From positions 1 to 31,020 of IMG/VR virus record IMGVR_UViG_3300047557_000172: a DNA stretch of 31,020 bases; one strand, given 5' to 3'. Position numbers and translations under genes: made by a program. This DNA comes from a virus. The stretch's first letter is position 1, and each line of letters starts with the position of its first letter. Below, in pieces: positions 23,488 through 31,020 of the stretch. Under the pieces are notes generated by a model that was not told the DNA's origin, ran no database searches, and worked only from the letters and a program-made list of their open reading frames with translations.

Positions 23488-23904
23488 TTATCGGCCCACC
23501 GTTGTCTCATGATCGCCTTTCTTGACGACCACCTTATCACCTTCAACCTGGACGGACATAGCATCACGGTCTGCCATCGTCTCAAGCTTAGAGATCAACT
23601 CTTTCATGATCTCAAACTCTGGCTTTTCTTGTTTTGGAGTGGCTCCTGCAACACCGTTTAGCATGCTAATCAAGGCAGTTAACGAGGCACCCAGCAAGCC
23701 CATGACAGCAGCCATCTTAGACTCTTCTAGCACAATCGATGCGCCAACACCCATGGCAACAATAATGGTGATGTAGATCAAACCATGCTTGCCAATGGCC
23801 TTGCCGGCAATTTCCTTAGCAGGGGCCTGAGTTTCTAGCTCCTTGAGCTTGACTTCGGCTTCGGCCTGGATGACCGCAATCTTTTGTGCGAATGTCTCGT
23901 CCAC
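23488..23904 (-). CDS. Two-helix membrane protein, possible second holin or lysis regulator
   Basis: A 138-aa protein starting with GTG (GAGGAA upstream). An N-terminal helix (about 1-32) leads to two hydrophobic segments at about 40-60 (HGLIYITIIVAMGVGASIVL) and 65-88, then a helical tail with KELISKLETM and a C-terminal strand pair (VQVEGDKVVVKKGD). It ends two bases before the holin start. Its place suggests a lysis role, for example an antiholin or pinholin, but I do not recognise the family. Confidence 0.68.
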   Translation of the reverse strand: MDETFAQKIAVIQAEAEVKLKELETQAPAKEIAGKAIGKHGLIYITIIVAMGVGASIVLEESKMAAVMGLLGASLTALISMLNGVAGATPKQEKPEFEIMKELISKLETMADRDAMSVQVEGDKVVVKKGDHETTVGR

Positions 23905-23911
23905 TACTTCC

Positions 23912-24112
23912 TCACTTCGTTATTAGTTGAATCAACAGCATACAAACTGCACCAGATGCTCCGATGATGGCAGCAGCTGCAGAGATCATGATCGTCTCCA
24001 TCCTTTTCAGGCGAGAGTTGCTAGATCTAAACTGCAGCTCGATGTTTTTATAGCGTTCTGCACACACGGCCTCGTGAGTCGATAGGGCAGCTGCTACTTC
24101 ATTTGCTTCCAT
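23912..24112 (-). CDS. Small protein with C-terminal membrane helix (XhlA-like layout)
   Basis: A 66-aa protein: a charged helix with HEAVCAERYKNIELQF and SNSRLKRMETIMI, then one hydrophobic segment, AAAAIIGASGAVCMLLIQL. This helix-then-anchor layout resembles XhlA-type lysis accessory proteins. ATG at 24112 has AGGAG 10 bases upstream; a GTG at 24121 overlapping the previous stop is possible. No firm family. Confidence 0.65.
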   Translation of the reverse strand: MEANEVAAALSTHEAVCAERYKNIELQFRSSNSRLKRMETIMISAAAAIIGASGAVCMLLIQLITK

Positions 24113-24117
24113 ACCTA

Positions 24118-24273
24118 TCACTCTCCTGGTCGTTCTTCTTGCTCAGCTTGTGGCTGATTCTTTGCTTCGGCTTGAAGGGCTTCAACAAGTTGAAACACCT
24201 CGGAGTATGGACGATTGCCCAAGTAACCAAGGATCTGATTGAGTAGCTTTACGCTGATCTGCATGTTTTCCAT
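24118..24273 (-). CDS. Small conserved phage protein (51 aa)
   Basis: A short gene with a strong ribosome site, AAGGAG 6 bases before ATG at 24273. The product has VKLLNQILGYLGNRPYSEVFQLVEAL, a helical pattern I associate with small phage proteins next to lysis genes, and an acidic Gln/Glu tail. Its TGA lies 5 bases before the ATG of the 66-aa membrane protein. Function unknown; possibly a lysis or tail-fibre helper. Confidence 0.68.
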   Translation of the reverse strand: MENMQISVKLLNQILGYLGNRPYSEVFQLVEALQAEAKNQPQAEQEERPGE

Positions 24274-24282
24274 GTGTTCTCC

Positions 24283-24447
24283 TTATTCGTCTGCAGGCAA
24301 AGGCTGGTTGCCTTCGGCAAGCCACTTTAGGTAGGCTTGGTAGTCGGTGTTGGCTGGATCAAAAGGGATAAAGGCGTTGTCTGATAGACGCTTTACTTGA
24401 TTAACCTGACCACTAATTAAGTTTTTAATTTCTTTATACATAATCAT
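24283..24447 (-). CDS. Small tail-fibre-associated protein (54 aa)
   Basis: A 54-aa protein whose C-terminal half, [31 protein letters not shown], is a pattern recurrent after phage tail-fibre genes and thought to act with fibre proteins as an assembly or capping element. ATG at 24447 overlaps the upstream fibre stop as ATGA; a second ATG at 24441 is possible. Role is inferred from position. Confidence 0.7.
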   Translation of the reverse strand: MIMYKEIKNLISGQVNQVKRLSDNAFIPFDPANTDYQAYLKWLAEGNQPLPADE

Positions 24448-25559
24448 AGCTCCGCAGAAGCAGTCCAAAATCCATAAGCCCAGTTATTGCCGGTGTTAAA
24501 ATATACTGAACCAATCGCATTTTCATTTACAATTGAACCGTTTACAGCGGTTGATGTTTCAGTTTGTCCAGCCGCGCCACACATCCAACTTCCAGAAACT
24601 CCGTTGTAATCCCAAAATGCTAATGTAGGAGAAGCTCTTTTGCTAACTTTAAATGGGATGCTGTTTGAATATCTAATAGAAATAGCTCCACTTAAACTAC
24701 TAAACCAACTTTTCTGGTCATTTGCAAAATCAAACCCTACCGGAGTGGCTAACTCATACTGCTTCTCATAATACCGCTGACACAAAGCCAATTCAGTGCC
24801 AATTGAACGGAAGTCCCAAGATGTGGCTACAGTGCCGACTTCGAGTTGGACGCCTGTGACATAGAAGGTGGCTGCATTGGTTCCAACCAACGATGTTTGA
24901 CCAGTGATACCGTACTTTGTAGAAGCGCCAGACCAACCTGTTGACGCCGAGGTAAGAAAGTTTGAACCGACAGAAAGTTGGAAAGAGGCATATAAGCCAG
25001 TATTATTGTCGGTCAACCATGTTCCGCTAGTATCACCTGGAACGGTGATTGTCTTGAACTCCCAAGTGTCTGCGGTACTAATCGTGTACGGGGCAAGATA
25101 CCAACGAGTTTGACCAGAATTTGCAAAAAATGCAGAGAAAGTTCCAGTGAGACTAGACCTTACCCAAAAAGAGAAGGTGAAAGACTTTGCATTCGCCGTT
25201 CCAAAATTAAGGTCAGCAATGTTGTAGCCTTCGATGAGGTGGTTCATCGTGCATATCTCGCCCGCTCCGATTGAGTAAGCAGACAAGGATGTGCATAGCA
25301 ATGACTTTGTGAACCCAGCAGGGGCCGTACTTGATTGCTGAACAGAGAATTTAGACGTCGCGGATGGCGAACAAAAACCCAACCAGCGATCAAGCGTGTA
25401 CTGGCTTCCAGTAATAGTAAAACTTGCGCCGGCATTCCGCTGGTCGATACGCATATCGCCATTGATAATCCGATTCTTGAACGACGACGCATTACCAGCA
25501 CCGAGCGAGTAGCCCGATTCTGTGGTCATCTTTTCTGCTTGTACGGTTCCGTAGCTCAT
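24444..25559 (-). CDS. Receptor-binding tail fibre with carbohydrate-binding-like domain
   Basis: A 371-aa protein. After a short N-terminal anchor ([16 protein letters not shown]) comes [18 protein letters not shown] and YTLDRW, a well-known signature of phage fibre tips, followed by a jelly-roll-like beta region ([38 protein letters not shown]) and [11 protein letters not shown]. The signature is usual in host-recognition proteins that bind surface glycans. Start MSYG at 25559 overlaps the upstream stop as ATGA and has GGAGC upstream; an earlier ATG at 25571 is less likely. Binding target unknown. Confidence 0.82.
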   Translation of the reverse strand: MSYGTVQAEKMTTESGYSLGAGNASSFKNRIINGDMRIDQRNAGASFTITGSQYTLDRWLGFCSPSATSKFSVQQSSTAPAGFTKSLLCTSLSAYSIGAGEICTMNHLIEGYNIADLNFGTANAKSFTFSFWVRSSLTGTFSAFFANSGQTRWYLAPYTISTADTWEFKTITVPGDTSGTWLTDNNTGLYASFQLSVGSNFLTSASTGWSGASTKYGITGQTSLVGTNAATFYVTGVQLEVGTVATSWDFRSIGTELALCQRYYEKQYELATPVGFDFANDQKSWFSSLSGAISIRYSNSIPFKVSKRASPTLAFWDYNGVSGSWMCGAAGQTETSTAVNGSIVNENAIGSVYFNTGNNWAYGFWTASAEL

Positions 25560-25897
25560 GATTGGCTCCATTGTTCAGTGGGCTTGTCAGGGAACACTGG
25601 GTTTGCCACGGGGTTCACTGCAAGTTGGCGGACCGCGTTGCGATAAGCAATGAAGTCTGCCTGGTTCATCAAATAAGGCGTGTTGGCAGGGTTTGCAACA
25701 TCAGGAATGGTTGTCCAATCAGTTGCGTAGAGAAGAGCTGATGCCAACTGCTTGCACGTAATTTTACTTGCTTGCTCTTGAACCGCAGTAAGGTCAATTT
25801 GAACTTGATTTCCATCGACATCAAATGCCTCATCACCGCGAATGACAACGACCTGAGGATAAAGTTGGTAAACCGCTGGAATAAAATTTTCTCTCAT
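25556..25897 (-). CDS. Tail-fibre assembly / XkdW-like protein
   Basis: A 113-aa protein whose second half, ALLYATDWTTIPDVANPANTPYLMNQADFIAYRNAVRQLAVNP and FPDKPTEQW, is the conserved pattern of XkdW-like phage proteins (tail fibre assembly). It overlaps the genes on both sides as ATGA. It sits between two fibre genes and may assist one of them. Family by pattern, role by context. Confidence 0.78.
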   Translation of the reverse strand: MRENFIPAVYQLYPQVVVIRGDEAFDVDGNQVQIDLTAVQEQASKITCKQLASALLYATDWTTIPDVANPANTPYLMNQADFIAYRNAVRQLAVNPVANPVFPDKPTEQWSQS

Positions 25898-26478
25898 GCT
25901 GCAATCTCCATAAGAATGAGGGTCGAAACAGCATTACCGTGTTGAACAATTGCTTGACCCCCTTGACCTGCGATAAGCTGAGATTTATATGTAACCGACG
26001 AAGCTGTGCCAGGACTATCAAGGATTCCTGCGCTTACAGAACCAACTCCATTTTCTGAGCCAATTCCGGCGCCTTGCCAAGCTGCACCGTAGATGCCGGC
26101 ATATTCACTAAGAATAGTTGCTCCTCTAAGCAATCTAACTCTTACGCCACCAGGATTAGTTTGACGATTAACTCCGTTTTGGCTAAGCAATATGAGAATT
26201 TTGCTACTTGAACTTGTAGGAGTAATAGACGCGGTAAGAGTCGTATCAGCCCAAACGCTTGTTGATAAATTGCTTGTCTCTATATCGGTCGTTGCGTTCA
26301 CAACTTGAAGCACAGAGCCAGTTGGCAGTGCGCTCTTTGGAATGCCCTGAGCAGAACTGCTTAACAGAGTACCAGTTTGGTCTGGCAACGTTAACGTGCG
26401 GTCGGTATTGCTGTTCGGGCTGGCAATCGTGAAGACGCCTGTGCCTGAGGCATTACCTTGTAGTTGGACTTTAGACAT
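25894..26478 (-). CDS. Tail-fibre protein (194 aa)
   Basis: A 194-aa protein opening with MSKVQLQGNASGTGVFTIAS and NTDRTLTLPDQTGTLL, a common N-terminal segment of phage tail fibres. The rest is beta-rich with VLQVVNATTDIETS and a Gly/Ser-rich tip ending in STLILMEIAA. Likely a short fibre or appendage carrying a jelly-roll tip. AAGGAG before its ATG overlaps the end of the upstream gene. No enzymatic motif seen. Confidence 0.75.
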   Translation of the reverse strand: MSKVQLQGNASGTGVFTIASPNSNTDRTLTLPDQTGTLLSSSAQGIPKSALPTGSVLQVVNATTDIETSNLSTSVWADTTLTASITPTSSSSKILILLSQNGVNRQTNPGGVRVRLLRGATILSEYAGIYGAAWQGAGIGSENGVGSVSAGILDSPGTASSVTYKSQLIAGQGGQAIVQHGNAVSTLILMEIAA

Positions 26479-26480
26479 GG

Positions 26481-26765
26481 TTAAGCTCCTTGTTGAGCGT
26501 CTCTTGCGGCTTGCTCAGCTTCCATACGAGCATTGCGTTCGGCGGCGGACTCAATATTGGCCGCCATCACGATGTCGTCTTTAGAGCCTGTAATTGCCTC
26601 ACCAGCGGCTAGTTTGCGCTGAACTTCAGCATTAACTATTTCATCAATAGCGATTCTGCAACGCTCATGGACTGCGTTATCAATCCAGTCTTGTGCTGAT
26701 AGTGCTACAACATGTAATGCCTTATCTTCGGCATCGCTAAGTGTGATTGTGTAAGTTTTTGACAT
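26481..26765 (-). CDS. Small helical fibre-associated protein (94 aa)
   Basis: A 94-aa protein: SKTYTITLSDAEDKALHVVA, then WIDNAVHERCRIAIDEIVNAEVQRKL and NIESAAERNARMEAEQAAR. This pattern recurs between fibre genes in aquatic phages. It is mostly helical and acidic, as expected of a chaperone or assembly factor. I start at ATG 26765 with AAAGGA upstream; an upstream TTG in frame at 26780 is not needed. Function is inferred from context. Confidence 0.72.
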   Translation of the reverse strand: MSKTYTITLSDAEDKALHVVALSAQDWIDNAVHERCRIAIDEIVNAEVQRKLAAGEAITGSKDDIVMAANIESAAERNARMEAEQAARDAQQGA

Positions 26766-26780
26766 GATTGTTCCTTTCAA

Positions 26781-27413
26781 TTAGCCGAGCAGATAACCTG
26801 AGAAGTTACCCTGTAAAAAGGTACCATTTGCTTGAAAAGATGCAGTATCTCCTGCAGCCATATTCATAACAATAGACCCCGTTACAAAATTACGAAATGT
26901 TCCGTCCTGAGTGCGCCCCGGTGAGCCCCATATATCTAAAAAATACATTGTGCCGTTTCTAAGAATTCTTGCTGATACAGAGTCTGCATCTGAGCTACCA
27001 TCGTTTCCTCTATAGCTAAATGAAAACAAATAATTGCCTGCTACAGGGGCCGTAAATACACCTGTAGTCGTATTCAAATGACCGCCTGTATTAAAATAAG
27101 GAGTTAAAGAACCAATCGTAGTAAAGGTTCCTCCAATAACTACGCTGCTTGTGCGCACAGCACTAAACCCCGGTTGACGTGGAGCAGTCACCTGACCAGC
27201 GCCGTCAACACGCATACTTTCCGCTGGAGTTGAACCAGTCCTAAGCACTATGGAACCCCCCGAAATAGTGGGACCAATAAACGCTTGGTCATATATTGAG
27301 GCTGTTGGGCCAGTTGGATTGGTGCCGTTTCCAATAAAATTGTAAGTAGTAGTTGTAAAAGCACTTCCGCTGTTAGCGGTAATACCCGAACTTCCGTTAA
27401 TTGTTACAGGCAT
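26781..27413 (-). CDS. Tail fibre with C1q-like C-terminal domain
   Basis: A 210-aa protein. Residues 1-80 form a Ser/Thr/Gly-rich stalk (TINGSSGITANSGS). From about residue 82 it follows the C1q/TNF-like jelly roll: FSAVRTSSVVIGG, LTPYFNTGGHLNTTTGVFTAPVAGNYLFSFSYRG, SARILRNGTMYF, AAGDTASFQANG and a final SGYLLG strand. In phages such domains sit at fibre tips and bind host surfaces as trimers. ATG at 27413 has AAGGAGA upstream. Assignment rests on strand order and the key Gly/Pro/Phe positions. Confidence 0.8.
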   Translation of the reverse strand: MPVTINGSSGITANSGSAFTTTTYNFIGNGTNPTGPTASIYDQAFIGPTISGGSIVLRTGSTPAESMRVDGAGQVTAPRQPGFSAVRTSSVVIGGTFTTIGSLTPYFNTGGHLNTTTGVFTAPVAGNYLFSFSYRGNDGSSDADSVSARILRNGTMYFLDIWGSPGRTQDGTFRNFVTGSIVMNMAAGDTASFQANGTFLQGNFSGYLLG

Positions 27414-27423
27414 TGTTCTCTCC

Positions 27424-28566
27424 TTAAATCACAGTCCAGACCGAGCCGTCAGACACAGTCACGGTTATTCCATCAGCCACGGTCACAGGGCCAGACGACA
27501 TGGCGTTTGATCCTGAGGGCACGGTATAGTTTGCGCTTACAGTCTTTGAATTCACAAAGATACCATTGCCTGCCACAATCTCGCTTGACTGGAATTCACC
27601 TGTGCTTGGCTTATAAAGCAATTTCGCGTTGCTAGTATAAACCGTCGCGGCAGTTCCTGACGTAGCATTTGCAAGCAACGGATAAATATTGCTTGACGTA
27701 CTGGTGTCGTTGACGATGGCTGCACCACCTACAGAAGCCCAAGCCGTGCCGTTATAGCCTTCAAACTCGTTGGTCTGCGTATTGAAACGCAGCATGCCGC
27801 TGACAGGTGATCCTGGGCGAGCAGCCGTGTTACCCTTACTGATCGTCAAGGCGCCAGTCGAACTGAATGTCGAGTCTGCAGTAGCAGTCAAAGCTCCTGT
27901 AATTGCTAGCGTGCTGCCGTTCCAAGTCAGATTAGACGAGTCGTTGAGGTTGCCGCCAGTGCCTGCAAAAATTACACGGCCAGAAGTCAACGAGGAATCG
28001 GTAATGTCGTTGGCAGTTAAAGTCGTGCCGTTAAAAGTCAAGTTTGCAGAATCAGACAGAAGTCCGCCAGAGCCTGCAAAAGTCACACGACCAGATGTTA
28101 GTCCACCGACCGTGGCGTTACCGGCCAAGAAAATGCTGCGTGGACGGGTCGCTCCAGAGGCCCCAATGTCATACGTATTGTCAGTGAAAATCAAGTTTGA
28201 CGTGATCGTGCTATTGACTGTCAGCGTATCAGCAGGAGAATCACCGATTGTGATGTTGCCGTCAAACTGAATGCCGCCGGTCACCTGCAACTTCGAAATG
28301 ACCACAGACCCAGTGCCGTTAGGCGTCAGGTTGATGTTGCCATTCGTGTTCGTAGAGACGATCGTATTGCCATTGAAGTAGAGGTTATCGACCTGAAGCT
28401 CAGTGGGATTTGTTCCCATCTCGACGACAGTGCCAGAACCATTCTTGGCATACATGCGTTTGTCTGCTACGTTCAGGGCTAGTTCGGCGCCTCCCGCAGC
28501 ATTGGTAAGATCACCAGCTGCCGGAACAGCAGAGGTGTTCTTATTCTTTAGAAGAATAGTGGTCAT
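27424..28566 (-). CDS. Repeat-containing tail fibre
   Basis: A 380-aa fibre protein. The N-terminus (MTTILLKNKNTSAVPAAGDL, GGAELALNVADKRMYAKNGSG) is a known phage fibre opening. Residues 155-183 and 192-220 are two copies of an LTSGRV-FAG-GG-L-DS-NLT-NG-TL unit. RPGSPVSGMLRFNTQTNEFEGYNGTAW (250-276) is another widespread fibre motif. It ends in a strand-rich VTVADGITVTVSDGSVWTVI. The ATG shares a base with the upstream TAA (TAATG), with GGAGG 10 bases before. Likely forms a trimeric shaft. Confidence 0.8.
   Translation of the reverse strand: MTTILLKNKNTSAVPAAGDLTNAAGGAELALNVADKRMYAKNGSGTVVEMGTNPTELQVDNLYFNGNTIVSTNTNGNINLTPNGTGSVVISKLQVTGGIQFDGNITIGDSPADTLTVNSTITSNLIFTDNTYDIGASGATRPRSIFLAGNATVGGLTSGRVTFAGSGGLLSDSANLTFNGTTLTANDITDSSLTSGRVIFAGTGGNLNDSSNLTWNGSTLAITGALTATADSTFSSTGALTISKGNTAARPGSPVSGMLRFNTQTNEFEGYNGTAWASVGGAAIVNDTSTSSNIYPLLANATSGTAATVYTSNAKLLYKPSTGEFQSSEIVAGNGIFVNSKTVSANYTVPSGSNAMSSGPVTVADGITVTVSDGSVWTVI
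27907..28104 (-). repeat. Tandem protein repeat in the 380-aa fibre
   Basis: Two units of about 29 residues share LTSGRV, FAG, DS and NLT with a spacer of about 8 residues. The shared word GTCGTGTAA-type codons differ at third positions, so the copies are not recent. A building-block repeat of the fibre shaft. Confidence 0.6.
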
Positions 28567-30629
28567 TAGTATGTACCTCCAGAGATCGTGTCAGTCCAGG
28601 TAGGTGAACCAGTACCACCTGAGATTAAAAATTCGCCTGCAACACCAGCGGCTGAGAATGAGGTTGCTCCCACACTAGACTGGTAAGGCACGGCTCCTGC
28701 CACTCCTCCGGCAAGGTTCGTTGCACTTGTTGCACTTACGGCGTTGGTTGCGTTGCCGACCGTGATGCTTGCAGGATCAGTCCAAGCAGGAGCAGATCCA
28801 GAAGACGTCAAGATACGGTTCGCTGCCCCAATGGTCAAGCGGTCTAGTGTTGTGGACGTGTTGGCATACAACAGGTCGCCAGCTGCATAGCTAGAGATGC
28901 CTGTGCCGCCGTAGATCGCCGCAATCGTGCTAGCAGTCCATGTGCCTGCTGTCAGGGTACCTACGCCAGTGATGCCTGTGTAAGAACCAGAGATGTAAGC
29001 AGAGCCCACGGTGCCAGACGTAATCTGGTTGCCGTTGATGGCGATCGGGGTATTGGTAACTGTGGTCAACTGACCTTGAGCATTGACTGCAAATACAGGC
29101 ACAGATGAAGCTGACCCGTAGGTGCTTGCAGAAACCCCTGTATTGGTAATGCTGAAGGTTGTATTGGTCAGAGTCAATCCGGTGCCCGCAGAGTACACCT
29201 GGGCCGCCGAAACTTGAGCAAACGTGATGGCAGTCGTGCCAAACGTAATCACACCAACCGTGTTGCAGACGTAGGTCTCGCCAGCTCCTGTATTGCCGCT
29301 AGACACAAAGAATGCATCGCCGTTACCAAGACCGTTAGGATCTTTGATAGCGTAAGAATCAGCATCAGTGGCTCGTGTTAACACCCATGGAGTCGATCCA
29401 TCACCAACAGTCGTGACGGTATAAACACCATTCTCAAACTGGTTAGTCTGGTTGTAAATCAGGATGCGGTCATTGACAGAAGCCACAATACCGTCAGGAG
29501 TAAAGGCTCCCAAAGTACCCGCATTTGTCAATGTAGCACCAACACCCGCCGTGCCGTTGTTGTAGGTTGCGTTAAGGTTTCCTGTGCTGTTAGGCACCTC
29601 ATACTTGACTGGCGTATGGTAGGTGATACCAGAAGAAACTAGGGTGTCGACGTACTGCTTAGTGGCCAGCTGCAAGGCAGACACAGGATCTTGAGTAACC
29701 GCAACGGACGTCAAACCGCCAAGCGTCAATGAAGAACCGCCCAACGAAATGGCTGTCGTGCCGATCGTGACAGATGAATTTGTCAAGGCTGCATTAGGAA
29801 TGTTCTGCAGCGTATTAGTCCCACCATCAATCGTCTTGTTTGTCAGCGTTTGAGTACCAGACAAGGTAGCTACGGTCGAATCAATTGCGATCGTAACCGC
29901 AGAGGATCCGTTGAAGCTTGTGCCTTGCAAGCCAGTTCCAATGGTTAGTGCATTGGTTGTGTTTGCCGTGATGGTACCAGAAGCTCCAAGAGCCACCGTG
30001 ACACCGTTAAACGTCGTCGACGAGTTAGTCAACGAAGAATTGCCGATGTTACTGAGCGTGTTGTTGCTGCCGCTGATTGTCTTGTTTGTCAGCGTCTGGC
30101 TGCCACTGTTTGTCGTGACAGAGCTGTCGATGCTGATCGTCTTAGCGGTCAAACCGTCAAACGTAGAGCCACTGTTGTACTGCAGACCGGTACCTGCAGT
30201 CAATGCTGCATCGGTTCCTGCTGTGATCGTACCAGTACCTCCAAGAGCAACGTTGACGCCGTTGAAGGTAACCGAGCTGAAATCAAGCGACGCATTCGGA
30301 ATAGCCGTAAAGGTATTCAAGGCTCCTGACATGGACTTGCCTGTCAAGGTAGACGGAATATCGGCGTTCACCAATAAGCGGAAAGACGTAGGTGCCGAAC
30401 CGCCAGCTGTAGGTCCTGCATAAACAAAGTTTGCAGGTTGATTTGATACGATCAGAGCAGATCCCCATGAAGGAGCGCCTGATCCATTTGAAACTAATAC
30501 TTGACCGATTGCACCTTGCACGGTTTGCAAGAAGCCGTTCGTGCCGTCGTTGTACCAGACAGCCCCTGGAGTCAAGTTCAAGACTTGCTCGCCAGTACCG
30601 CCGTTGGCCAATGACAAGAGACCGGTCAC
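28566..30629 (-). CDS. Large tail fibre, C-terminal part (after in-frame TAG)
   Basis: A 687-codon reading frame beginning with GTG directly after an in-frame TAG at 30630-30632. Its first residues, TGLLSLANGGTGEQVL, complete the upstream HTHPAIDLADSN in the way seen in intact phage fibres, so it reads as the C-terminal part of one protein. Residues 112-196 and 197-278 are two long repeats, with a partial third. GITYHTPVKYEV and NDRILIYNQTNQFENGVYTVT (about 350-410) form a recurrent fibre domain, and GSASSVPVFAVNAQGQL repeats a phrase found upstream of the TAG. It ends in ISGGTY. The GTG has no good ribosome site, so readthrough, a recoded TAG, or a real break are the options. Confidence 0.78.
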   Translation of the reverse strand: MTGLLSLANGGTGEQVLNLTPGAVWYNDGTNGFLQTVQGAIGQVLVSNGSGAPSWGSALIVSNQPANFVYAGPTAGGSAPTSFRLLVNADIPSTLTGKSMSGALNTFTAIPNASLDFSSVTFNGVNVALGGTGTITAGTDAALTAGTGLQYNSGSTFDGLTAKTISIDSSVTTNSGSQTLTNKTISGSNNTLSNIGNSSLTNSSTTFNGVTVALGASGTITANTTNALTIGTGLQGTSFNGSSAVTIAIDSTVATLSGTQTLTNKTIDGGTNTLQNIPNAALTNSSVTIGTTAISLGGSSLTLGGLTSVAVTQDPVSALQLATKQYVDTLVSSGITYHTPVKYEVPNSTGNLNATYNNGTAGVGATLTNAGTLGAFTPDGIVASVNDRILIYNQTNQFENGVYTVTTVGDGSTPWVLTRATDADSYAIKDPNGLGNGDAFFVSSGNTGAGETYVCNTVGVITFGTTAITFAQVSAAQVYSAGTGLTLTNTTFSITNTGVSASTYGSASSVPVFAVNAQGQLTTVTNTPIAINGNQITSGTVGSAYISGSYTGITGVGTLTAGTWTASTIAAIYGGTGISSYAAGDLLYANTSTTLDRLTIGAANRILTSSGSAPAWTDPASITVGNATNAVSATSATNLAGGVAGAVPYQSSVGATSFSAAGVAGEFLISGGTGSPTWTDTISGGTY
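29715..30296 (-). repeat. Long repeats in the fibre shaft
   Basis: Two units of about 82-85 residues plus a partial third share FNGV-VALG-GTITA, GTGLQ, SGTQTLTNKTI and NTL-NI in order. The DNA of the two full copies is similar but clearly diverged. Such repeats set fibre length and could support recombination between fibre genes. Confidence 0.7.
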
Positions 30630-30632
30630 CTA
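30630..30632 (-). other. In-frame TAG in the tail-fibre gene
   Basis: The reading frame is open on both sides: at least 129 codons before it to the window edge, and 687 after. The context is DSN-TAG-VTG; intact relatives that I know of typically read Gln here (a CAG-to-TAG single change). No other supported gene in the window contains an in-frame TAG or ends in TAG. Confidence 0.85.
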
Positions 30633-31020
30633 ATTTGAATCTGCCAGATCAATGGCAGGGTGAGTATGGTCTGAACGCGAAACGGTATTTGCTACGCCAG
30701 GACTTGCCACTCCAACCGGGTTAGGATTAGAGACGCCAAAGTCAACAGACAGGGTACGGTTAGCTTGTAAATTGCCGCCACCAGTAAGACCAGGGCCTGC
30801 AATAATCTGACGTGTATCTGGTACAAAGCCACTCAAACTAATGGCAGCCGTTCCCATGCTAGTGATCTGACCTTGTGCATTGACAGTCACGATAGGTATT
30901 TCAGATGCTGATCCATAGGTACCAGCAACGACACCCGTAGGAGCAATCTTGTCAGTCGTAACACCAGCACTTGCAATGCTCAGGGTACGATCTTGGCTTA
31001 AATTGCCACCACCTTGAAGA
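30630..31020 (-). CDS. Large tail fibre, N-terminal part (runs off window; ends at TAG)
   Basis: A frame open from the window edge to TAG at 30630. It reads LQGGGNLSQDRTLSIASAG, then TYGSASEIPIVTVNAQGQI, LTGGGNLQANRTLSVDFG and SRSDHTHPAIDLADSN. The two GGGNL-RTLS units are tandem fibre repeats, and GSASxxPxxxVNAQGQ recurs in the part after the TAG, supporting one original protein. The true start lies outside the window; a GTG at 30890 is internal. It is the most upstream piece of the fibre array seen here. Confidence 0.78.
   Translation of the reverse strand, partial: LQGGGNLSQDRTLSIASAGVTTDKIAPTGVVAGTYGSASEIPIVTVNAQGQITSMGTAAISLSGFVPDTRQIIAGPGLTGGGNLQANRTLSVDFGVSNPNPVGVASPGVANTVSRSDHTHPAIDLADSN

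Noticed and set aside
27770-28270. Plus-strand open frame of 166 codons, and similar ones at 29911-30423 and 13071-13700
   Set aside because: These mirror low-complexity fibre or helical genes on the minus strand; the translations have no domain-like pattern.
30630-30890. Separate 86-codon gene starting with GTG at 30890
   Set aside because: The frame is open to the window edge and continues fibre repeats upstream, so the GTG is internal.
1-31020. Full TAG-to-Gln recoding of the genome
   Set aside because: Genes as long as 1399 and 1064 codons contain no in-frame TAG, which is unexpected if TAG were an ordinary sense codon. Only the single fibre site supports it.
1-31020. tRNA genes, CRISPR arrays, integrase or attachment site
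   Set aside because: I looked for cloverleaf-like runs, regularly spaced direct repeats and recombinase motifs and saw none; short degenerate cases could be missed by eye.

Overview
This window is a piece of a tailed double-stranded DNA phage genome, most likely a short-tailed (podovirus-like) virus of an aquatic, probably Gram-negative, bacterium. The evidence is a gp13-like internal virion protein, very large internal/polyvalent virion proteins, a head-tail adaptor, an M15 endolysin with a three-helix-type holin, and a long array of tail-fibre genes, all of a type common in marine and freshwater phages. Base composition is moderate (a little under 50% GC by eye). No integrase, repressor, tRNA or CRISPR array was seen. 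The host assignment is inference only.

Every supported gene is on the minus strand, so transcription runs from high to low coordinates, and most genes overlap by 1-20 bases or abut. In transcription order: (1) 31020-24283, tail fibres, receptor-binding proteins and their small helpers; (2) 24273-22618, small membrane proteins, a holin and an M15 endopeptidase; (3) 22608-19120, head-tail adaptor, a second fibre-like protein and a propeller-like tail hub; (4) 19123-17487, a three-gene unit of a 75-aa protein, an acyl carrier protein and a beta-ketoacyl-ACP synthase with an intact Cys-His-His triad; (5) 17485-6466, internal virion proteins of 151, 626, 425, 1064 and 1399 residues; (6) 6465-6149, the only sizeable intergenic region, with a 52-base inverted repeat carrying two divergent T7-class promoter-like blocks and a terminator hairpin; (7) 6148-1, a nucleotide and replication cassette: DUF932 protein, methyltransferase, MazG-like NTP pyrophosphatase, P-loop kinase fused to a uracil-DNA-glycosylase-like domain, a thymidylate-synthase-family enzyme, dCMP deaminase and family A DNA polymerase (cut by the window edge).

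Most notable points. The thymidylate-synthase-family enzyme has Asp at the position of the substrate-selecting Asn177 of E. coli ThyA, as in dCMP hydroxymethylases. With the neighbouring MazG-like enzyme, kinase and deaminase it forms a set parallel to the T4 route to modified cytosine. The FabF-like/ACP pair sits inside the virion module. The first tail fibre is split by one in-frame TAG in a conserved context where Gln would be expected, while none of 30 visible gene ends uses TAG. The polymerase has Leu at the 762 position. The intergenic region looks like the late/early junction and a candidate origin or genome end.
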